A program made the translations under genes and the position numbers. Of a stretch of DNA of 64,000 nucleotides, positions 1 to 12,469 are shown in pieces. The notes beneath the pieces were generated by a model. That model saw only the letters and a program-made list of their open reading frames with translations. It made no database searches and was not told where the DNA came from. Positions within the stretch are counted from its first letter, which is position 1, and every line of letters begins with the position of its first letter. The stretch is from Xestospongia bergquistia (lineage: Eukaryota; Porifera; Demospongiae; Haplosclerida; Petrosiidae): assembly GCA_963965975.1 (NCBI GenBank), contig OZ014417.1:3515821-3579820 (forward strand), read 5' to 3'.

Positions 1-347
1 GGTCCATGAACAGGACAATCACCATGATGAAATTCGTTACAGTCCTCACAAACTAGTAACAAATGTTATAAAAGTAATTATATTCATAATGAACTTACAG
101 AGATATTCATCTTTATCAGATAGTTAATCTCCTCCATATTCTTTTGTTTGAGTTAATTTCTTAGGCTATCTTTCACTAACTGGACAATGTGGTATATCAC
201 CACTGTTTTAAGAAAACAACATTATACCAATACTGATATAATATAACTTACACATCTTTAATATCAAATCCTTCAAAGTCTTCATATTCTTCATTATCAT
301 CTCCTAATAACTCGAAAAACTCATTAGACAACTTGTAATTATGTTAA
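1..347 (-). pseudogene. P1: 5'-truncated PRDM9-like fragment, cut by the left window edge
   Basis: Three exons of the PRDM9-like family are recognisable: the start of the zinc-knuckle/SET exon (1-52), the 104 nt linker exon (99-202) and part of the acidic exon (252 to about 340). Homology stops near 347, inside the acidic exon, so the KRAB-like and SSXRD-like exons are missing. The linker exon carries two in-frame stops (codons reading TAG and TAA where the P2 exon has TAC and GAA), so this copy is dead. Its SET remainder and finger array, if present, lie left of the window. It is closest to P2. Confidence 0.85.
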
Positions 348-1200
348 CAGTCACTTGTATTTATGCTTTTGTGCTCCTCCAGAGCCTGTGGGATGGTCTT
401 TAACTGGCTAAAACCTAGATGGTATAATGATTTGTGGAAAATAGACAAAAGATATAGGCATATTTTGAGTTCTTTCACTTTTGACATTTGTCTACTAAAG
501 ATGCACTTGGTTTGTGGCTCTTGCACTGTATCTACTTGACATATTTAAAAATAAGCATGATTAATTGTTATTAAACTTACATGAAAGAATTGTTCAACTC
601 TTTCCATCTCCTCAGGAGTACAATAAGGTGGTGTGCATTTTAGTTGGAGAGTGTTATGAAATTGCCATGTGTCATATTGAGAATTTAGTACAAATATTGG
701 ACTTTAGAAATGTAAGGATAAGTATACTAATGGAACAACAGGAAGTACTTTCAAGTGGAACCAATATTCCGTCAAAACTAAATTTGTATGTACCTGAGCT
801 CTAATATACTTCCAAGCTTCATTCCAGACAGCCATAATACATTTCTGATTGACTCCACTAGTACAATTCTCCATCTTAAACGTTGAAAACAAATAGAAAA
901 CATGTTGTTTTTATTATCGTAGCAAAGTTTTAACAGTAAATAATTTTCCTTTTTGTGGTAATGTTTCTGTAGATTACTAGTTTCAGAAGAACAAAAGTTT
1001 CATCTAATTATGATTTTTTAAGAAGAACTATTTATTATGAAGATCAGATCAAATACCAGATGAATAGAAACTTAGTCATATTGTGTCCATTTCAAAGTCT
1101 CCTAACATCAATTCACCAAATAATTATCGACTTGTGTAATTTTAAGTAATGTGTTGTTACCTGATATATAATACACTACTATTGGAAATCTTTATATCAA
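348..1200. other. Unassigned AT-rich sequence between P1 and a LINE relic
   Basis: Only short open stretches are seen (for example 565-804 on the plus strand), with no recognisable domain, splice structure or repeat relationship to the rest of the window. I see no supportable gene here. Confidence 0.5.
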
Positions 1201-1239
1201 CTCCCCTCTTTCTCTTACTTTCAATGTGGATTTATGAAA

Positions 1240-1665
1240 TGATTTTTGTGTTGTTTTCTTCGACTTTAAAAAAGATTTTTACTCTGTTGACCCCTATGTT
1301 CCACTACTCAGCATAATATGATTCATTGTGTTAAATAATTACTTGGATTATACCAACTACCTCAAAAACTGAGGCTGCTGTAGTCAATATAGTAGTAAAA
1401 CAGACACTGCACTAGTTTTTTCAGGAGTTCCTCAGGGATCAGTTTTGGATCTAATACTATTTTCTTTGTTTATATTAATGAGATAAATGAATTAATAGTC
1501 AGTGGAAAGTTGACACTCCAGCAGATGATTTGTCATTATATCAGTGGATTTTATCAGTTGATGACTTTACTTTTGTTTAAAATAATATTTCATCCATGGA
1601 GAGATGGTATGATGTAAACTATCTATCAGTAAATACATCAAAATGCAAATATATGTCTTGAATGT
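1240..1665 (+). mobile_element. Degenerate non-LTR (LINE-like) reverse transcriptase relic
   Basis: Across several frames the plus strand shows reverse-transcriptase blocks in the correct order. VFFDFKKDF lies near 1255 (first catalytic region), GVPQGS near 1425, an ADD box (PADDLSLY, with P for the usual Y/F) near 1520, and LSVNTSKCKYM near 1625. Frameshifts and stops separate the blocks, so it is inactive. Block spacing fits a non-LTR element rather than an LTR element. No ends, poly-A tail or target-site duplication could be defined. It is not shared with the other PRDM9 units, so it probably inserted independently. Confidence 0.75.
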
Positions 1666-2232
1666 TTAAAATAATGAATGAAATAATATTTTTCCAAGTT
1701 GTGGAATAAAACTTAAAGAGGAATTACCATATTAATTTTGTTCTTTTAAACCACTTTTCTTTTCCACTAGTACATGGTATAACTCGTTTATCCAACACCT
1801 GCTAAAAAGGGAATGTATTGAGTGAATTTCAAATAAAACAATAGTATATTGATATTTTTAAATCTAAATTATTATTTATGTAATTTTAATATTTTAAGTA
1901 GCATATTAATTTTCCTTATTAAGGCATTTCAGTTAATAGTTAATAGGTAAATGTCCTGTGCTTATTATTATCAATACAAATTTTGATTTAAAACACAGGG
2001 CTGGCTATGTATAAGACTAGTGTTGGGTGCGACTTCTATTAAAATAATTAACTTTGGAAACTTTAACGAAAATTAACTTTGGGAATGCCTTGTAAAAATG
2101 TTTTTCTGCTGGGAAAAATACTGGTATATTGTATTATATACAACAAAAATGACTATTGACTTGGTTAAACTAACCAATTCATTTTTACAATGATATATTA
2201 GAGAACTAATTACACAATAACTCTAATAACTT

Positions 2233-2238
<6 letters not shown>

Positions 2239-2268
<30 letters not shown>

Positions 2269-2272
2269 ATAT
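2239..2272. repeat. (TA)n microsatellite
   Basis: About 15 uninterrupted TA units, directly beside the orphan zinc-finger remnant. Confidence 0.9.
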
Positions 2273-2289
2273 AAGTTTTGCAGTATATA

Positions 2290-2515
2290 TTTGACTAAAT
2301 CCTTATGATACTGACATTGGTAAGATTTATCACCAGTGTGTATATGAGCATGAGTTTGAAGATTACTATTATTACTAAATCCTTCTCCACAAATCTGGCA
2401 TTGGTAAGGTTTATATTCAGTGTGTATACGAAGATGAGTTCGGAGATTACTATTATTATTAAATCCTATTCCACAGTTCTAACGTTGGTAAGGGTTATCA
2501 CCAGTGTGATAAAAT
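2290..2515 (-). pseudogene. Orphan C2H2 zinc-finger remnant of the PRDM9-like family
   Basis: Read on the minus strand, about two and a half 84 bp finger units are visible, with linker variants TGDNPYQ, TEYKPYQ and TGDKSYQ and helices FNNNSNLRTH and [11 protein letters not shown] premature TAG occurs inside the first finger, and the last finger has lost its second cysteine region (CQYHKD). No SET exon adjoins it. It lies 450 bp past the 3' end of P2 and could be a cast-off piece of a P2-like array or the residue of another copy. Confidence 0.75.
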
Positions 2516-2689
2516 TTCTGGATAATGTGCAAGTTTATTACATTTTTTGAAAAATACTAGCACTATCAGTCTTTAACATTAACAACAAATTAATAATCAT
2601 GCTACCTAGAATATTATTATTAAATATAACAAGTTTTTTTATAGACTATGATATAGAAAGCTATTAATTGTCTTAAATAAATATTGCAA

Positions 2690-2815
2690 GCCAAAACGTT
2701 TTGTCCTAGGATAAGCTTTGTGCTAGTAAGACAAAATCCTACAGCAATATTTTATTCTAGGATAAAATAATTTTCCAATGTTTTTCAGGTGGGACAAATT
2801 TTAGGTAGGATAATA
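2690..2815. repeat. MITE-like hairpin, copy 1
   Basis: Contains TCCTAGGATAA and, further on, the near-complement CAATATTTTATTCTAGGATA, so the stretch can fold into a hairpin. The same element recurs 3' of P3, P6, P9 and P16. This copy is the most diverged. Confidence 0.5.
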
Positions 2816-2968
2816 ATTGTCATGACAAAACAATTTACATCCACTTTAATTGTATAAGAAGCACTACTATCACTGGTTAGAGATGTTGAATTCACTTCCT
2901 TCACTAGCTACAGTGAGACTGTATTCTGTTACGGTGCTCTGGAAAATAGCAAAAAATAGTTAACTATT

Positions 2969-5413
2969 TTAAAGATGAACACGAAGATGAGTTTGGTGAT
3001 GAGTGCTTTGATTAAATCGTTTTCCACAGTACTGACATTGGTAAGGTTTATCACCAGTGTGTATACGAACATGAGTTTTAAGACTATAATTACGACTAAA
3101 TCTTTTGCCACAGTACTGACATTGGTAAGGTTTATCACCAGTGTGTATACGGACATGAGTTTGAAGACTACCATTACGATTAAATCTTTTGCTACAGTAC
3201 TGACATTGGTATGGTTTGTCACCAGTGTGTATACGAAGATGAGCTTGAAGATTACCACTATGACTAAATCCTTTTCCACAGTACTGACATTTGTAAGGTC
3301 TATCGCCAGTGTGTATACGAAGATGAGTATGGAGAGAACTGCTTTGATTGAACTCTTTTCCACAGTACTGACATTGGTAAGGTTTATCACCAGTGTGTAT
3401 ACGAATATGAGTTTTGAGTTCACTACTCTGAGTAAATCTTTTTCCACAGTATTGACATTGGTAAGGTTTATCACCAGTGTGTATACGAAGATGAGCTTGA
3501 AGATTGCTATTACAACTAAATCCTTTTCCACAGTACTGACATTGGTAAGATTTATTGCCAGTGTGCTTACCAAGATGAATTTGGAGAGAACTGCTTTGAT
3601 TGACTCCTATTCCACTGTACTGACGTTGGTAAGGTTTATCACCAGTGTGTATACGAAGATGATTCCTCAATGATGATGTATACGAAAATTTCTTTCCACA
3701 ATAATTACAAGTATTATCTGGATTTCCAACTACCACTTTATCATTGGAAATGAGCCTCTTTTCTTGATTTTTTTCTTTTACATTAAATAGCTTATGTTTA
3801 CAAATGTGGTCTTGTAACTGATACAATTCACAATAGCTTTCTTGACATTTTTGACAAGTAAAACATTGAGGATTAGCAGAAAGACAATTTGGATTATGTC
3901 GAAGATGCAAATCAAAATTAGATTTCAAAACAAAACTACTTCCACAATTTTTACAATTATAAAGTTGACAATCATCTAAAAATAGATAGTAAAGTTATTT
4001 CTGATAAAAGAATTACTTTACCTTCTTCAAAATTAGTTGTAATCCCAAGTTCTCTTGCATATTGTTCACCATACCATACATAGAGTTCATTACCAGGATA
4101 GATATGCTTAAATGATCGATAATAAATGTTACCATGATACTGAAAAGCTACTAAATTCTGCTCATCTTCATTGCGAGCACAGTTAATAAATCGTAACCAA
4201 TTACTTTCCTCATCCGATTGACCATCAATATAATATGACTCCTCTCCAAAACGCTTTACCTAAATAAATTAAATAATAATTAATAACTTTTATTATATTA
4301 TTACACTACCTCCCACATGTAGCTAGTATCTTCTCTTTTAGTGAGGTCTTCTTTTAACACTCTCCTTCCTTCATAAGGACCAAATCTAACTCTACGAGGT
4401 ATAAACTGTGTAGCAAAAACACCCAGACCAGCATTTGGAATCTTAGAAGGTTTAACAGTTAATTCAGCTGGAACAAATACTGTAGTGTATTGTAGAGATG
4501 CTTCATCATGACCACTAGAAGGATCTAGAGTCAGTAATTGTCCATGAACAGGACAATTACCATGATGAAATTCGTTACAGTCCTCACAAACTAGTAACAA
4601 ATGTTATAAAAGTAATTATATTCATAATGAACTTACAGAGATATTCATCTTCATCAGATAGTTCATCTCCTCCATATTCTTTTTGTTGACTTAATTTCTT
4701 AGGGTATCTTTCATTAACTGGACACTGAGGTATATCACCACTGTATTAAGAAAACAACATTACCAATACTGATATAATCTAACTTACACATCTTTAATAT
4801 CAAATCCTTCAAAGTCTTCATATTCTTTAACATTATCATCTCCAAATAACTTGAAAAACTCCTTAGGCAACTTGCAACCGTAGCTCAGAAATGAAGCCTC
4901 CTCCCCCTCTACAGGTTGATAATATTTCTTTTGTTGTGGTTTCTGTTGCCTCGAGACACTCGTATGTTGATGATCCTAACATTATTAAGAGGGATAGACC
5001 AATATTACAGTTCTATCAACTGCTTACAACATGTTCTACTACATCACACAGAGGGTCTCTCACTGCAGTCTCAACTACTGGAACTAAACACAATAAAATG
5101 ATTTTCATATTTAATTTTAAAGTTTATTACCTCTTGTGATATCATTTGGTTTTTTCTTCATCACACAAGTCTCTAGACCAAGTAACCATTCATCTCCACT
5201 ATCACTGCTACTATTACTACAATTACTATATCGTCTCCTTCTTCTGACTCTAGTCTTGTTTTGGGATTTAACATCTAAACTTACACAATCTTATGACTTT
5301 TATTTACCATGTAATAGTAATTTACCTAAAGTTTTCATGAGTTCAAAATTCCTTTTAATATTCTCTACTCTTCTCTTCTCGTAATCGCATAATTCTTGGG
5401 TTGTATCTGCCAT
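2969..5413 (-). CDS. P2: PRDM9-like histone methyltransferase, near-intact, 8-exon form
   Basis: Coding exons, 5' to 3' on the minus strand: 5326-5413, 5131-5280, microexon 5028-5077 (50 nt), 4788-4975, 4637-4740, 4310-4590, 4022-4259, 2969-3975. The start is an ATG in AAAATGG context encoding MADTTQELCDYEKRR, a truncated KRAB-like box. Exon 2 resembles SSXRD. Exons 6-7 encode the CxxC knuckle and the PR/SET domain with FGPYEG, NCARNEDEQ, QYHGNIYYR and WYGEQY. The array has nine fingers; finger 2 has lost its cysteines. With the ancestral exon-2 acceptor the lengths sum to a 701-residue frame. Here that acceptor has a C-to-T change at 5281, which moves AG by one base and would give a stop at once. 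It is therefore either impaired or rescued by an acceptor I cannot see. Confidence 0.75.
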
Positions 5414-5572
5414 TTTGAAGATCTATGTCTAGCTGGTAAACAAGATAATAGACCATTATATTTCCGTTAAAAATGTTAGTCCCTCCCCTAGAACTTAATT
5501 GTTTTTTATCAAAAATAAATTTACTAATAATAGTTACTATTAGTTAAAATTCAAGATTTAGAATGTTTAATA

Positions 5573-5630
5573 ATCATTTGTTGAAATAGTAGGTTGTGAT
5601 ACTTTGCTCTCTTACAAGGAATGTTCGTAC
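5573..5630 (-). pseudogene. Tail remnant of NSRP1-like last exon upstream of P2
   Basis: About 60 bp matching the 3' end of the NSRP1-like exon found upstream of other copies (CAACAAATGATTATTAAAC on the minus strand), diverging after the CTCTTACAAG segment. It lies about 160 bp upstream of the P2 start codon, the same placement as elsewhere. Confidence 0.45.
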
Positions 5631-5996
5631 AATGTTCGTTACATCTACAACCTAATCTGATCCTTCTCTCGAAAATACACTCTCTTTCTTTCCTACACAA
5701 CCATATTAACTTCTTTATTTCAATCAACTTGTTATTAAGATTTGGAATTCATTCCCACATGTCGACTTAGGCGAGTCCTCATGACTTTTTAATTTTTTTT
5801 ATGGAACTATTTTTTAGCTTTTAACTTCTCAAATTCCTACACATAATTCTTTGTCTGTCCATGTTCATCCTGTTAGTCCTGACTGTATGTGAGCTGTGAA
5901 ATTCTAAACTTAAATTTATCAAAACTCTTGCAAAAGCTAAGAAAGTAGTTTTATTAAGTAGTCTTATCAATATTTGTACAAAAAATAATAGCAACA

Positions 5997-6430
5997 CTAC
6001 TCAGTAGTTATTTTGGTACTGCTAGAATTATATGACGATTGAACAGCATACACAATATAATTGATACGTAGAAATGAGCATTGCATATTATTTCTGCATG
6101 ATCTATACCAACCTAGTTCTTTCCTGTTTTCAGTAGTGACAATTTCTATAATATACTTTGACTGCACTTCAGGATTGGCTAAAAAGTGACGGATCTTCAT
6201 TGCTGTAGAACGTTGGTTAACTATGGGACCTTCCACTGCAGTCAGAACAACATCCCAAGTACAGACACTTGGAAATGTATCCAACCAACTTTGTAAGACA
6301 TTGATGAGTTTGGTTGTGTTATCTTCATTATTTCTTCTCAAAGCATGCAAAACATGAGTTTCTACTTCTAATGCAATACCAATTTTCTCCCAGTGATATG
6401 CGATGTCTGTCAATAAACCGACCAAATCTA
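5997..6430 (-). CDS. Death-domain exon of an ankyrin/ROCO-type gene
   Basis: One open exon after a plausible acceptor (GTAAG), beginning DLVGLLTDIAYHWEKIG and ending at a stop at 5997. About 90 residues match the Death fold as seen in many sponge and cnidarian receptors and ROCO-like proteins: helix 1 LLTDIA..W..IG, a helix with VLHAL..NNEDNTTKLINVLQSWL, then TWDVVLTAVEGPIV near the end. Such domains mediate homotypic protein contacts in signalling complexes. It is followed by a 50-residue tail without recognisable features. It lies downstream of the ROC/COR segment on the same strand, so it was probably its C-terminal exon, although the segment at 7493 ends in a stop without an obvious donor. 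Confidence 0.65.
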
Positions 6431-7492
6431 CTTACTAACTTCGGTTGTTTTTTTTAGTATAAGTGGATCTGTATTAAAAATATGATGATTGCAAGAGTTA
6501 AGAATTAGATCTTGCTTTATTTATTATTTATGCTTAATAAAAGAGAGGATGTTACAAGAAGTAATGCTTATAATCAATGCCTATCTATAGATTGACCAAG
6601 TCTAAAATGTTTGGTAGCTTCTTTAGCATTTCTAGATCAATATTAAAAATATGATTATAAAGATTTAAAGAATTGATTGTTGTTATCTATTGTGTACTAT
6701 TATGTTTCAAAAAAAGTATTGTATAGCAAACAATGTTGCTGAATGTGTTTACATAACTGTTGATATATATAGTCACACCTTTACTCTACATGCAAGAAAA
6801 ATGCTAGTATTTAAACAGCATAAGAATTATTTATGCATATAGCTTTTTATTTGATACACCAAACTATTTATCCCATAATGTTTCGATAATCATATCAACA
6901 TCTTCAGTGGTTCTTCTACATAATTTTATAAGTAAAAGAGCTACTTATGTAACCAAGATAAAAAGTGTCACATTCATAATAGCCTGGTGATGTATTACCA
7001 GATTGGCAAAAGTCATACACACTTCGGAATCCTGTTAGCAATAATTCACCAATGGACACTCATGTGTAACACATTAACAATTCTACAAACTATGTAAACA
7101 TTTTTATCAATTTAGAAACCTGGCAAAACCATACTCATTGTGTCAGCCATTCTAACTGTGATCAACCACCTACATATCATGTAAATATTTTACCTGTTAT
7201 GAACTCTGAACTCTAGTTCTGATTTTTAACTATTATTTCGTTATTATTTTATGGCATGTAAATTTTTTTACATTAATACTACAGAAAACAGTCAATATGG
7301 TTTATGAAACATTTAGTAACAATAAAATTGTAAGGTAATCGCTATGAATAATCAGACTATCAAGATGTGAAGTCTTTTTCTCAATGTAGAAATTGTACTT
7401 ATAATTATAACTATCGTAATTAAAGTGGAGCATATACTAAAAATGCAATGATGCTTTAATACTAGTACTGTGTGAAAATATGGATACATTGA
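6431..7492. other. AT-rich spacer between Death-domain exon and COR-like exon
   Basis: No coding signal or repeat from elsewhere in the window was seen. It is probably an intron or intergenic spacer of the ankyrin/ROCO-like gene. Confidence 0.5.
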
Positions 7493-9021
7493 CTAGTCTA
7501 GTAGTTTGGTATTTTCAGTAGCAGCATCATTTATAAGCCATGGTAACTGTCGAAAAGAATCAATATTAGCAGTTATTCGGGGATCTCTACAACAACTAAG
7601 TATCTCTCTGTCTTTATCAGGACGACAAAGATGGCTTCTTGGATGTGGACAAATGGAACAAAGGAAGCGTTCTTGTGGCATTGAAAGAATCGGCTTATAT
7701 TGAATTTTTTTGACTACATTGCTGAGGCTTTCAAGAATGGCAATTTTAATAGCAGAGCACTTTACTGGAGGGCCACTATAACATATCTCCAACCAGTAGA
7801 TTGAATCAACTAATAAAACTACTCCAGCAAAATCAATACATAATAGCTTAATGGCATTGTGGTACTGCATTAATTCCTCCTGAAATTCTGATGGTCGATG
7901 TAGGTAAAATTGAGGTGAAGCATGTTGTTTAAGGAGACTAACAGTCAAAGCAGTAAAGAGACCTTGTGGGATTGGCTTTAAATCCCATGTGAAAATGAAA
8001 GAATCAAGATGTTTCATGAATGGATCTCTAATAACCTCCAAATGAGATGTTGTAGGCAACACAGAGGGCAAGAAATACTTATCCTTTTGAGGCAAAGGAG
8101 CAATGATAAATATATAATCCATCAGCTTTAAGAAATCATCTGCTGTGAAATCTGGTGTCAATCCATCTGGAAGGCAGTCAAGTAACTCCCGTGTAAAGGT
8201 GCCTTCGTATTTAAGTTGGTAATGAGCACTTGCAGGAAGAATAACATTCATTTCTGTTAAATGAGTGACAGCATCAGCAAAAGAGATACTAATCAGTTCT
8301 GATAGGTTATTGAACAAAGGTTGTGGATGTAGAAAAACCACATTAGGCAATACAGATGGGAAATACAAGAAAATATTTATATCGTGGTAATATAGTAACA
8401 AAAATTCTACATCTCTCTGATCCATCTTCAGTGTCAAACCAATTCTCAAGCACTCCTGTTTACTGATAAACATTGACCGTCTACTTTGCAGAAGACTTTG
8501 TAGCTCTAGCTGAAACAGGTACCGTCGTACTGGAATTTCTACCTCAACATTGGATCGGAGCACAATTCGACGAATTTTCTCTGCAATCTTCAGTTCGTAT
8601 TCACCTCTGGCAATTGTGTTAACAGGAAATATTATCTGATTTTCCCTTTCACAATAGTTCATATGCACATCTCGAAACTTCTTTAATGTAGACCACAAAC
8701 AAGCATTCTTTTCCTCCAAAGACTCACTTACACTTTCTGCTATTCGATCATAAAATGTGCCAAGAACAAGAAGGGAAGGCTCATGATGTGAAAAACTGAT
8801 ATGAATATTGCACAAATTAGACTGATCTATGGATGCTAGCGAACGAAAGGAAGACTCAAGTAGTTGTAAATTGGTAATCTGTCGCTTGAATGGTATGCAA
8901 AATTGTTAAAGCCTCATAAAGGATGATTTCCCTGTTCCTGGAGCTCCTGATATTACCATTGTTGAGTATTTTGCTCTAATCCTTCCTTTATCAAGAGCAT
9001 TGTCAAGCAATTTAGAATAAT
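7493..9021 (-). pseudogene. ROCO-like P-loop GTPase with COR-like region, internally deleted
   Basis: The exon opens at 9021 after a TAG acceptor. It reads DYSKLLDNALDKGRIRAKYS and then a Walker A motif, GAPGTGKSSF, at about 8940-8970. A TAA follows six codons later. The frame resumes with TNLQLLESSFRSLAS and continues open for 440 codons from 8815 to 7493. A hydrophobic strand ending VLGTFYD sits where the family has its guanine-specificity loop. The COR-like part includes a winged-helix-like stretch (LLLYYHDINIFLYF) and HPQPLFNNL. The switch region expected between Walker A and TNLQLLE is absent, so about 100-150 residues were deleted. I infer a dead or truncated gene. Its upstream ankyrin exon is at 9924-10107, phase-compatible. 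Confidence 0.65.
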
Positions 9022-9923
9022 CTATTAGAAAAGAGTAAATAACATGAATTAAAAATACAATTACTATTAAATAAAACAGCTAAATAAATTAGCTTTTCAC
9101 ACACACAATATAGTTCCAACAAGCCTACATACATAGTTACATAACACATAGTTACATGAATACTTAGTCTTAAACAAGTCATAGAGAACCCAAGCCTGTC
9201 AATTATACAACTATTTTTATCACAAATTATGCATGACTTAAATATTCTTTGTAGTAGAATACATAAAGAAACTGTCAATTCTACATGCATATATGTAAAA
9301 ACGTTTTCCAGTAGATAATTATTTGTGAATGATTATACTATTATACTTCTTTTCAAAAGAAAGAATAAGTAATTTTCCATCTATAATACTTTAGGAGATA
9401 CTTTAACTTGATTTCTGGTAACTGACAAGCTAAAAAATAGTTGCTTTAAACTTCATTATGATTAGCTAAAATTCTAAATTTAAAATGACTATCATATTGG
9501 AATATCAGTCAGACCAAGGGTTGAGGATGACACAAGATGACATAACATACACCTGTGTTTTGTAATACTATACAGTAGTTAATAAAATGCACTCTAATAA
9601 ACACTGGCTTCTTGCACATAATCATGATATGCTTTTGCTTGTTATCAAGCTTTAGAGCAATGACCTTATTACATCAATGCTATTACATGACCACATTTTA
9701 AGTTTATGTATCATATTATAACATCAAAATATGACAACATTAAAAAATTGGTAATAAGGTATGTTGCAAGTATATAGGAAATATTTATAAAACATTAATA
9801 TATTTATAGTTGGACTGATAAAGGAGTAGTTACACAGAATACTTACAAAAATATTAATCTAATGCTCATATAATACTATCACTTATGGTGTAAGTACATG
9901 TCTACTATGATAAAGTGCATTAC
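9022..9923. other. Intron-like spacer between ankyrin and GTPase exons
   Basis: No domain or repeat is visible. A short open stretch at 9012-9290 on the minus strand is cysteine/leucine-rich and has no homology I recognise. Confidence 0.45.
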
Positions 9924-10107
9924 CTGTTTTAACTTCTTCAATCAATTGTAATATAGTAGCTTTGTTATTATTATCAGGTTGAACTTTGTCTGTAGCCATT
10001 TCACCATAGTGGTTCTTAATGGTAGCATCAGCTCCATAAGATAACAGCAATTTAATGCATTCCATTTTGTCCCTACAGCATGCATTGTGTAATGGCGTGT
10101 TACCAGT
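9924..10107 (-). CDS. Ankyrin-repeat exon upstream of the ROCO-like segment
   Basis: A 184 nt exon with canonical acceptor (TATATAG) and donor (CAG/gtaatg). It encodes a classic ankyrin unit: TGNTPLHNACCRDKMECIKL followed by LLSYGADATIKNHYGEMATD. It ends EEVKTG in a phase that joins exactly to the exon at 9021 (G plus AT gives D). Ankyrin repeats are protein-interaction modules and in this family precede the GTPase. Earlier ankyrin exons should lie further right, but none was recognised before the minisatellite at 11.4 kb. Confidence 0.75.
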
Positions 10108-11370
10108 CTATATAATTGAATAACAACATATATCATAAACACTGAAAAGTTGCAGATATATTGTTATACTAGAATAAACACAATAATGTTAATGTTTACT
10201 AATAACTCATTTATTAGTTTATACAATAATCAACATATATATGATGACATAGAATATTTCCTTCTTATGATATTATCATTACATTATGAACACAAAGTAC
10301 ATATTTACTACAACATGTACTGTAGTTCAGCTTTATCTGGTGCACAAAAGCTATCATGTTTTAAATTTATGCAGAGGATTAGTTATCAGTCCACCATAAT
10401 AACAAGATTAGAATTGAAAGAAAAAGTGTTTTGGAAGACTCTGACTTCTAGAGCTACGAGCTACATTTGTTTACCTTAACTGGTCACAGAATACAAGTGT
10501 GTCTTTCACTGTTTTGTTCTCATCTTGTAATACATCCAATTCCAATACAATTTCAAGGATTAGTAGGGCAAGGCACAATATTCAATTTTTTCGGTCAAAT
10601 TTTACAGTCAAATTTTACAGATATTAATTGTCCAGTTTCATTGCTACATACAACAATGATTACCTAGTATTCCTCTTTACCAGTAATCTACTCACTCATG
10701 TAATGGTTATTAATTATATTAGATCTCTAAACTCTTTTCAGCTAACTAATTCAACTCTATGATCCAGTGTGTTCATTAAACCTACCATGAGAGAAAAGGA
10801 GAGAGAGATTATAATCAAGTTAAAGGAGCTCTGTAACAAGTGTGTTTATAACAATGAAGAGAGTCCAGAGGGAAGTCGATCTCTGTAAGAGTGTTCTCTA
10901 ATGCAAATATGCCTTGACATAGGTCACTCACTGTTTTTCTTTCACACATGGAGGATGTGAAATAGAAGAGGTAGTATTCAGAGTAAAGAACCAAACATCA
11001 AGATCGGGTCAAAGTCAAATAGTTGGGCATGATCTAAACAACAGGTCACTGAAACTTAAATTATACACTATTCCTAATAATAAAACAATCTGGTCAATCC
11101 ATAAGATACTAAAAAGCCATGATATTCTAAAAAATCAGAATAATAGCCATACTATAGAAGGCACATATATGTTAATAATTTAATATTGGTTTACCTCAAC
11201 TGGTAACAGAGTATAGTTTTAAGAGTTAGTTGCAAACTTAAATTGTGCACTCCCTAAATAAAAATTTAATAGAAATGTAATATAATAGTTATAATGTTTC
11301 TAAAAAGTTGCACTGGCATCTGATGTACCTGCCTTTGTAACTGAAGTAGTAGAGTTTTATTAAAAGTGAT
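10108..11370. other. Unassigned region upstream of the ankyrin exon
   Basis: AT-rich with a few short open stretches. A plus-strand stretch at about 10790-10890 rich in E/K/R ends at CTCTGTAAGAG, which could be a splice donor, but there is no supporting domain. No confident feature. Confidence 0.35.
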
Positions 11371-11379
11371 TAGATCAGC

Positions 11380-11690
11380 CAAATCCTACATATATGAATT
11401 TGATATCTCACTTAGAAAAATCCTATATCAGTAAAAATTTGATTTCTAAACTTGAAAAAATTTCCATATGGGTTACAATTTTAATTCTCACTCAGAGAAA
11501 TCCTGCATGGGATAATAACTAATTCTCACTCATGATCAGAGAAATCCCATATGGGTAACAATTTGATTTCTCACTCAGAGATATCTCATATATATGGGTA
11601 ACAATTTGATATCTCACACAGAGATATCCCATATGAGTAACAATTTGATATCTCACACAGAGATATCTCATATGGGTGACAAGTGTTTAT
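11380..11690. repeat. Minisatellite of about 45 bp units
   Basis: Six to seven tandem, progressively diverged units built on GGTAACAATTTGATATCTCA followed by CACAGAGATATCCCATATG. The rightmost units are the most alike, the leftmost the most decayed. Each unit contains short palindromic pieces (GATATC, CATATG). Confidence 0.85.
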
Positions 11691-11899
11691 TGTTACCCAT
11701 CTCTCTTAAGATTTGTTCACCTAATTCATCGTGAATTAAATTTAAACACAAACAGTGCATTGCATCTATTACAAGGTCATATACAGGGTCAAAACCACAT
11801 AGATCATAAAGTCTATACAATATTGTCTCTCCAGTTACACCTGTTTTTTTATTTAAAATGATTTAATAAAAATAACACACTGATTGTCATTACCATAAC

Positions 11900-12468
11900 T
11901 CATTTCTGGATTGGTTCATTTCCTTCTACATCTTTCCCATGATTACGATTACTCTGAGCATCTCTACTTTTAGCTGGGAATCTATATCTTTGCTGGAACT
12001 GCCCGAATCTCCAGCTATTTGCATAGTATGTACCAGTTACATAACAGTATCTATATCCTTTGTAACCACTGTGAGTTACAAGGCCTATTTCAGAGTGTGG
12101 TATCATGTCACCAGCAAACAGAAGTGGTACTACTCTAAGTAATGCATTGTCATTTGGTTGACTGTAGCCTTCAACTGATTTAGAAAAAAAACTTCCATTC
12201 CATTAATATATACATTTTTCTATTTCTTTTAGCAAAGGCTCAAGAAAGCCATCAAATTTATGAGGTAACTTTTAAGGCAGCTGGTGAGTTGGTATAAATG
12301 AAGAAATTGAAGTGTTTTTACCATCAGCTCGATTAGCTTTCTGCATTGTGTCATGAGATATTGCTATAGAATGCTTAGCTGAAGTTGACTGTGGATTCCA
12401 TCCTTCTATGTGGATAAGAATTGACTGATTTCTAGGATCACCTTTCATCTCACGTGGACAAATATCAC
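11900..12468 (-). mobile_element. tnp2-like (EnSpm/CACTA-type) transposase relic
   Basis: Minus-strand coding pieces in two frames. About 12465-12290 gives REMKGDPRNQSILIHIEGW and a serine/threonine-rich run. The stretch KFDGFLEPLLKEIEK sits near 12240. From 12175 to 11900 it reads NDNALLRVVPLLFAGDMIPH, then GLVTHSGYKGYRYCYVTG, and ends at a stop. The order of FLEPLLKE, an R/L-rich hydrophobic strand, and a THSGYKGYRYC segment resembles tnp2-family transposases, where the last part is a short Cys motif. An intervening stop and frame changes show it is dead. The block ends abruptly at 12468, where the Ulp1-like relic homology begins. The assignment is from remembered family patterns. Confidence 0.45.
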
Positions 12469-12469
12469 T

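Noticed and set aside
2305-2550. Tandem 84 bp repeats considered as a CRISPR array or satellite
   Set aside because: The repeats translate as C2H2 fingers with conserved Cys/His ligands and linkers. Spacing and variation are coding, not repeat-spacer.
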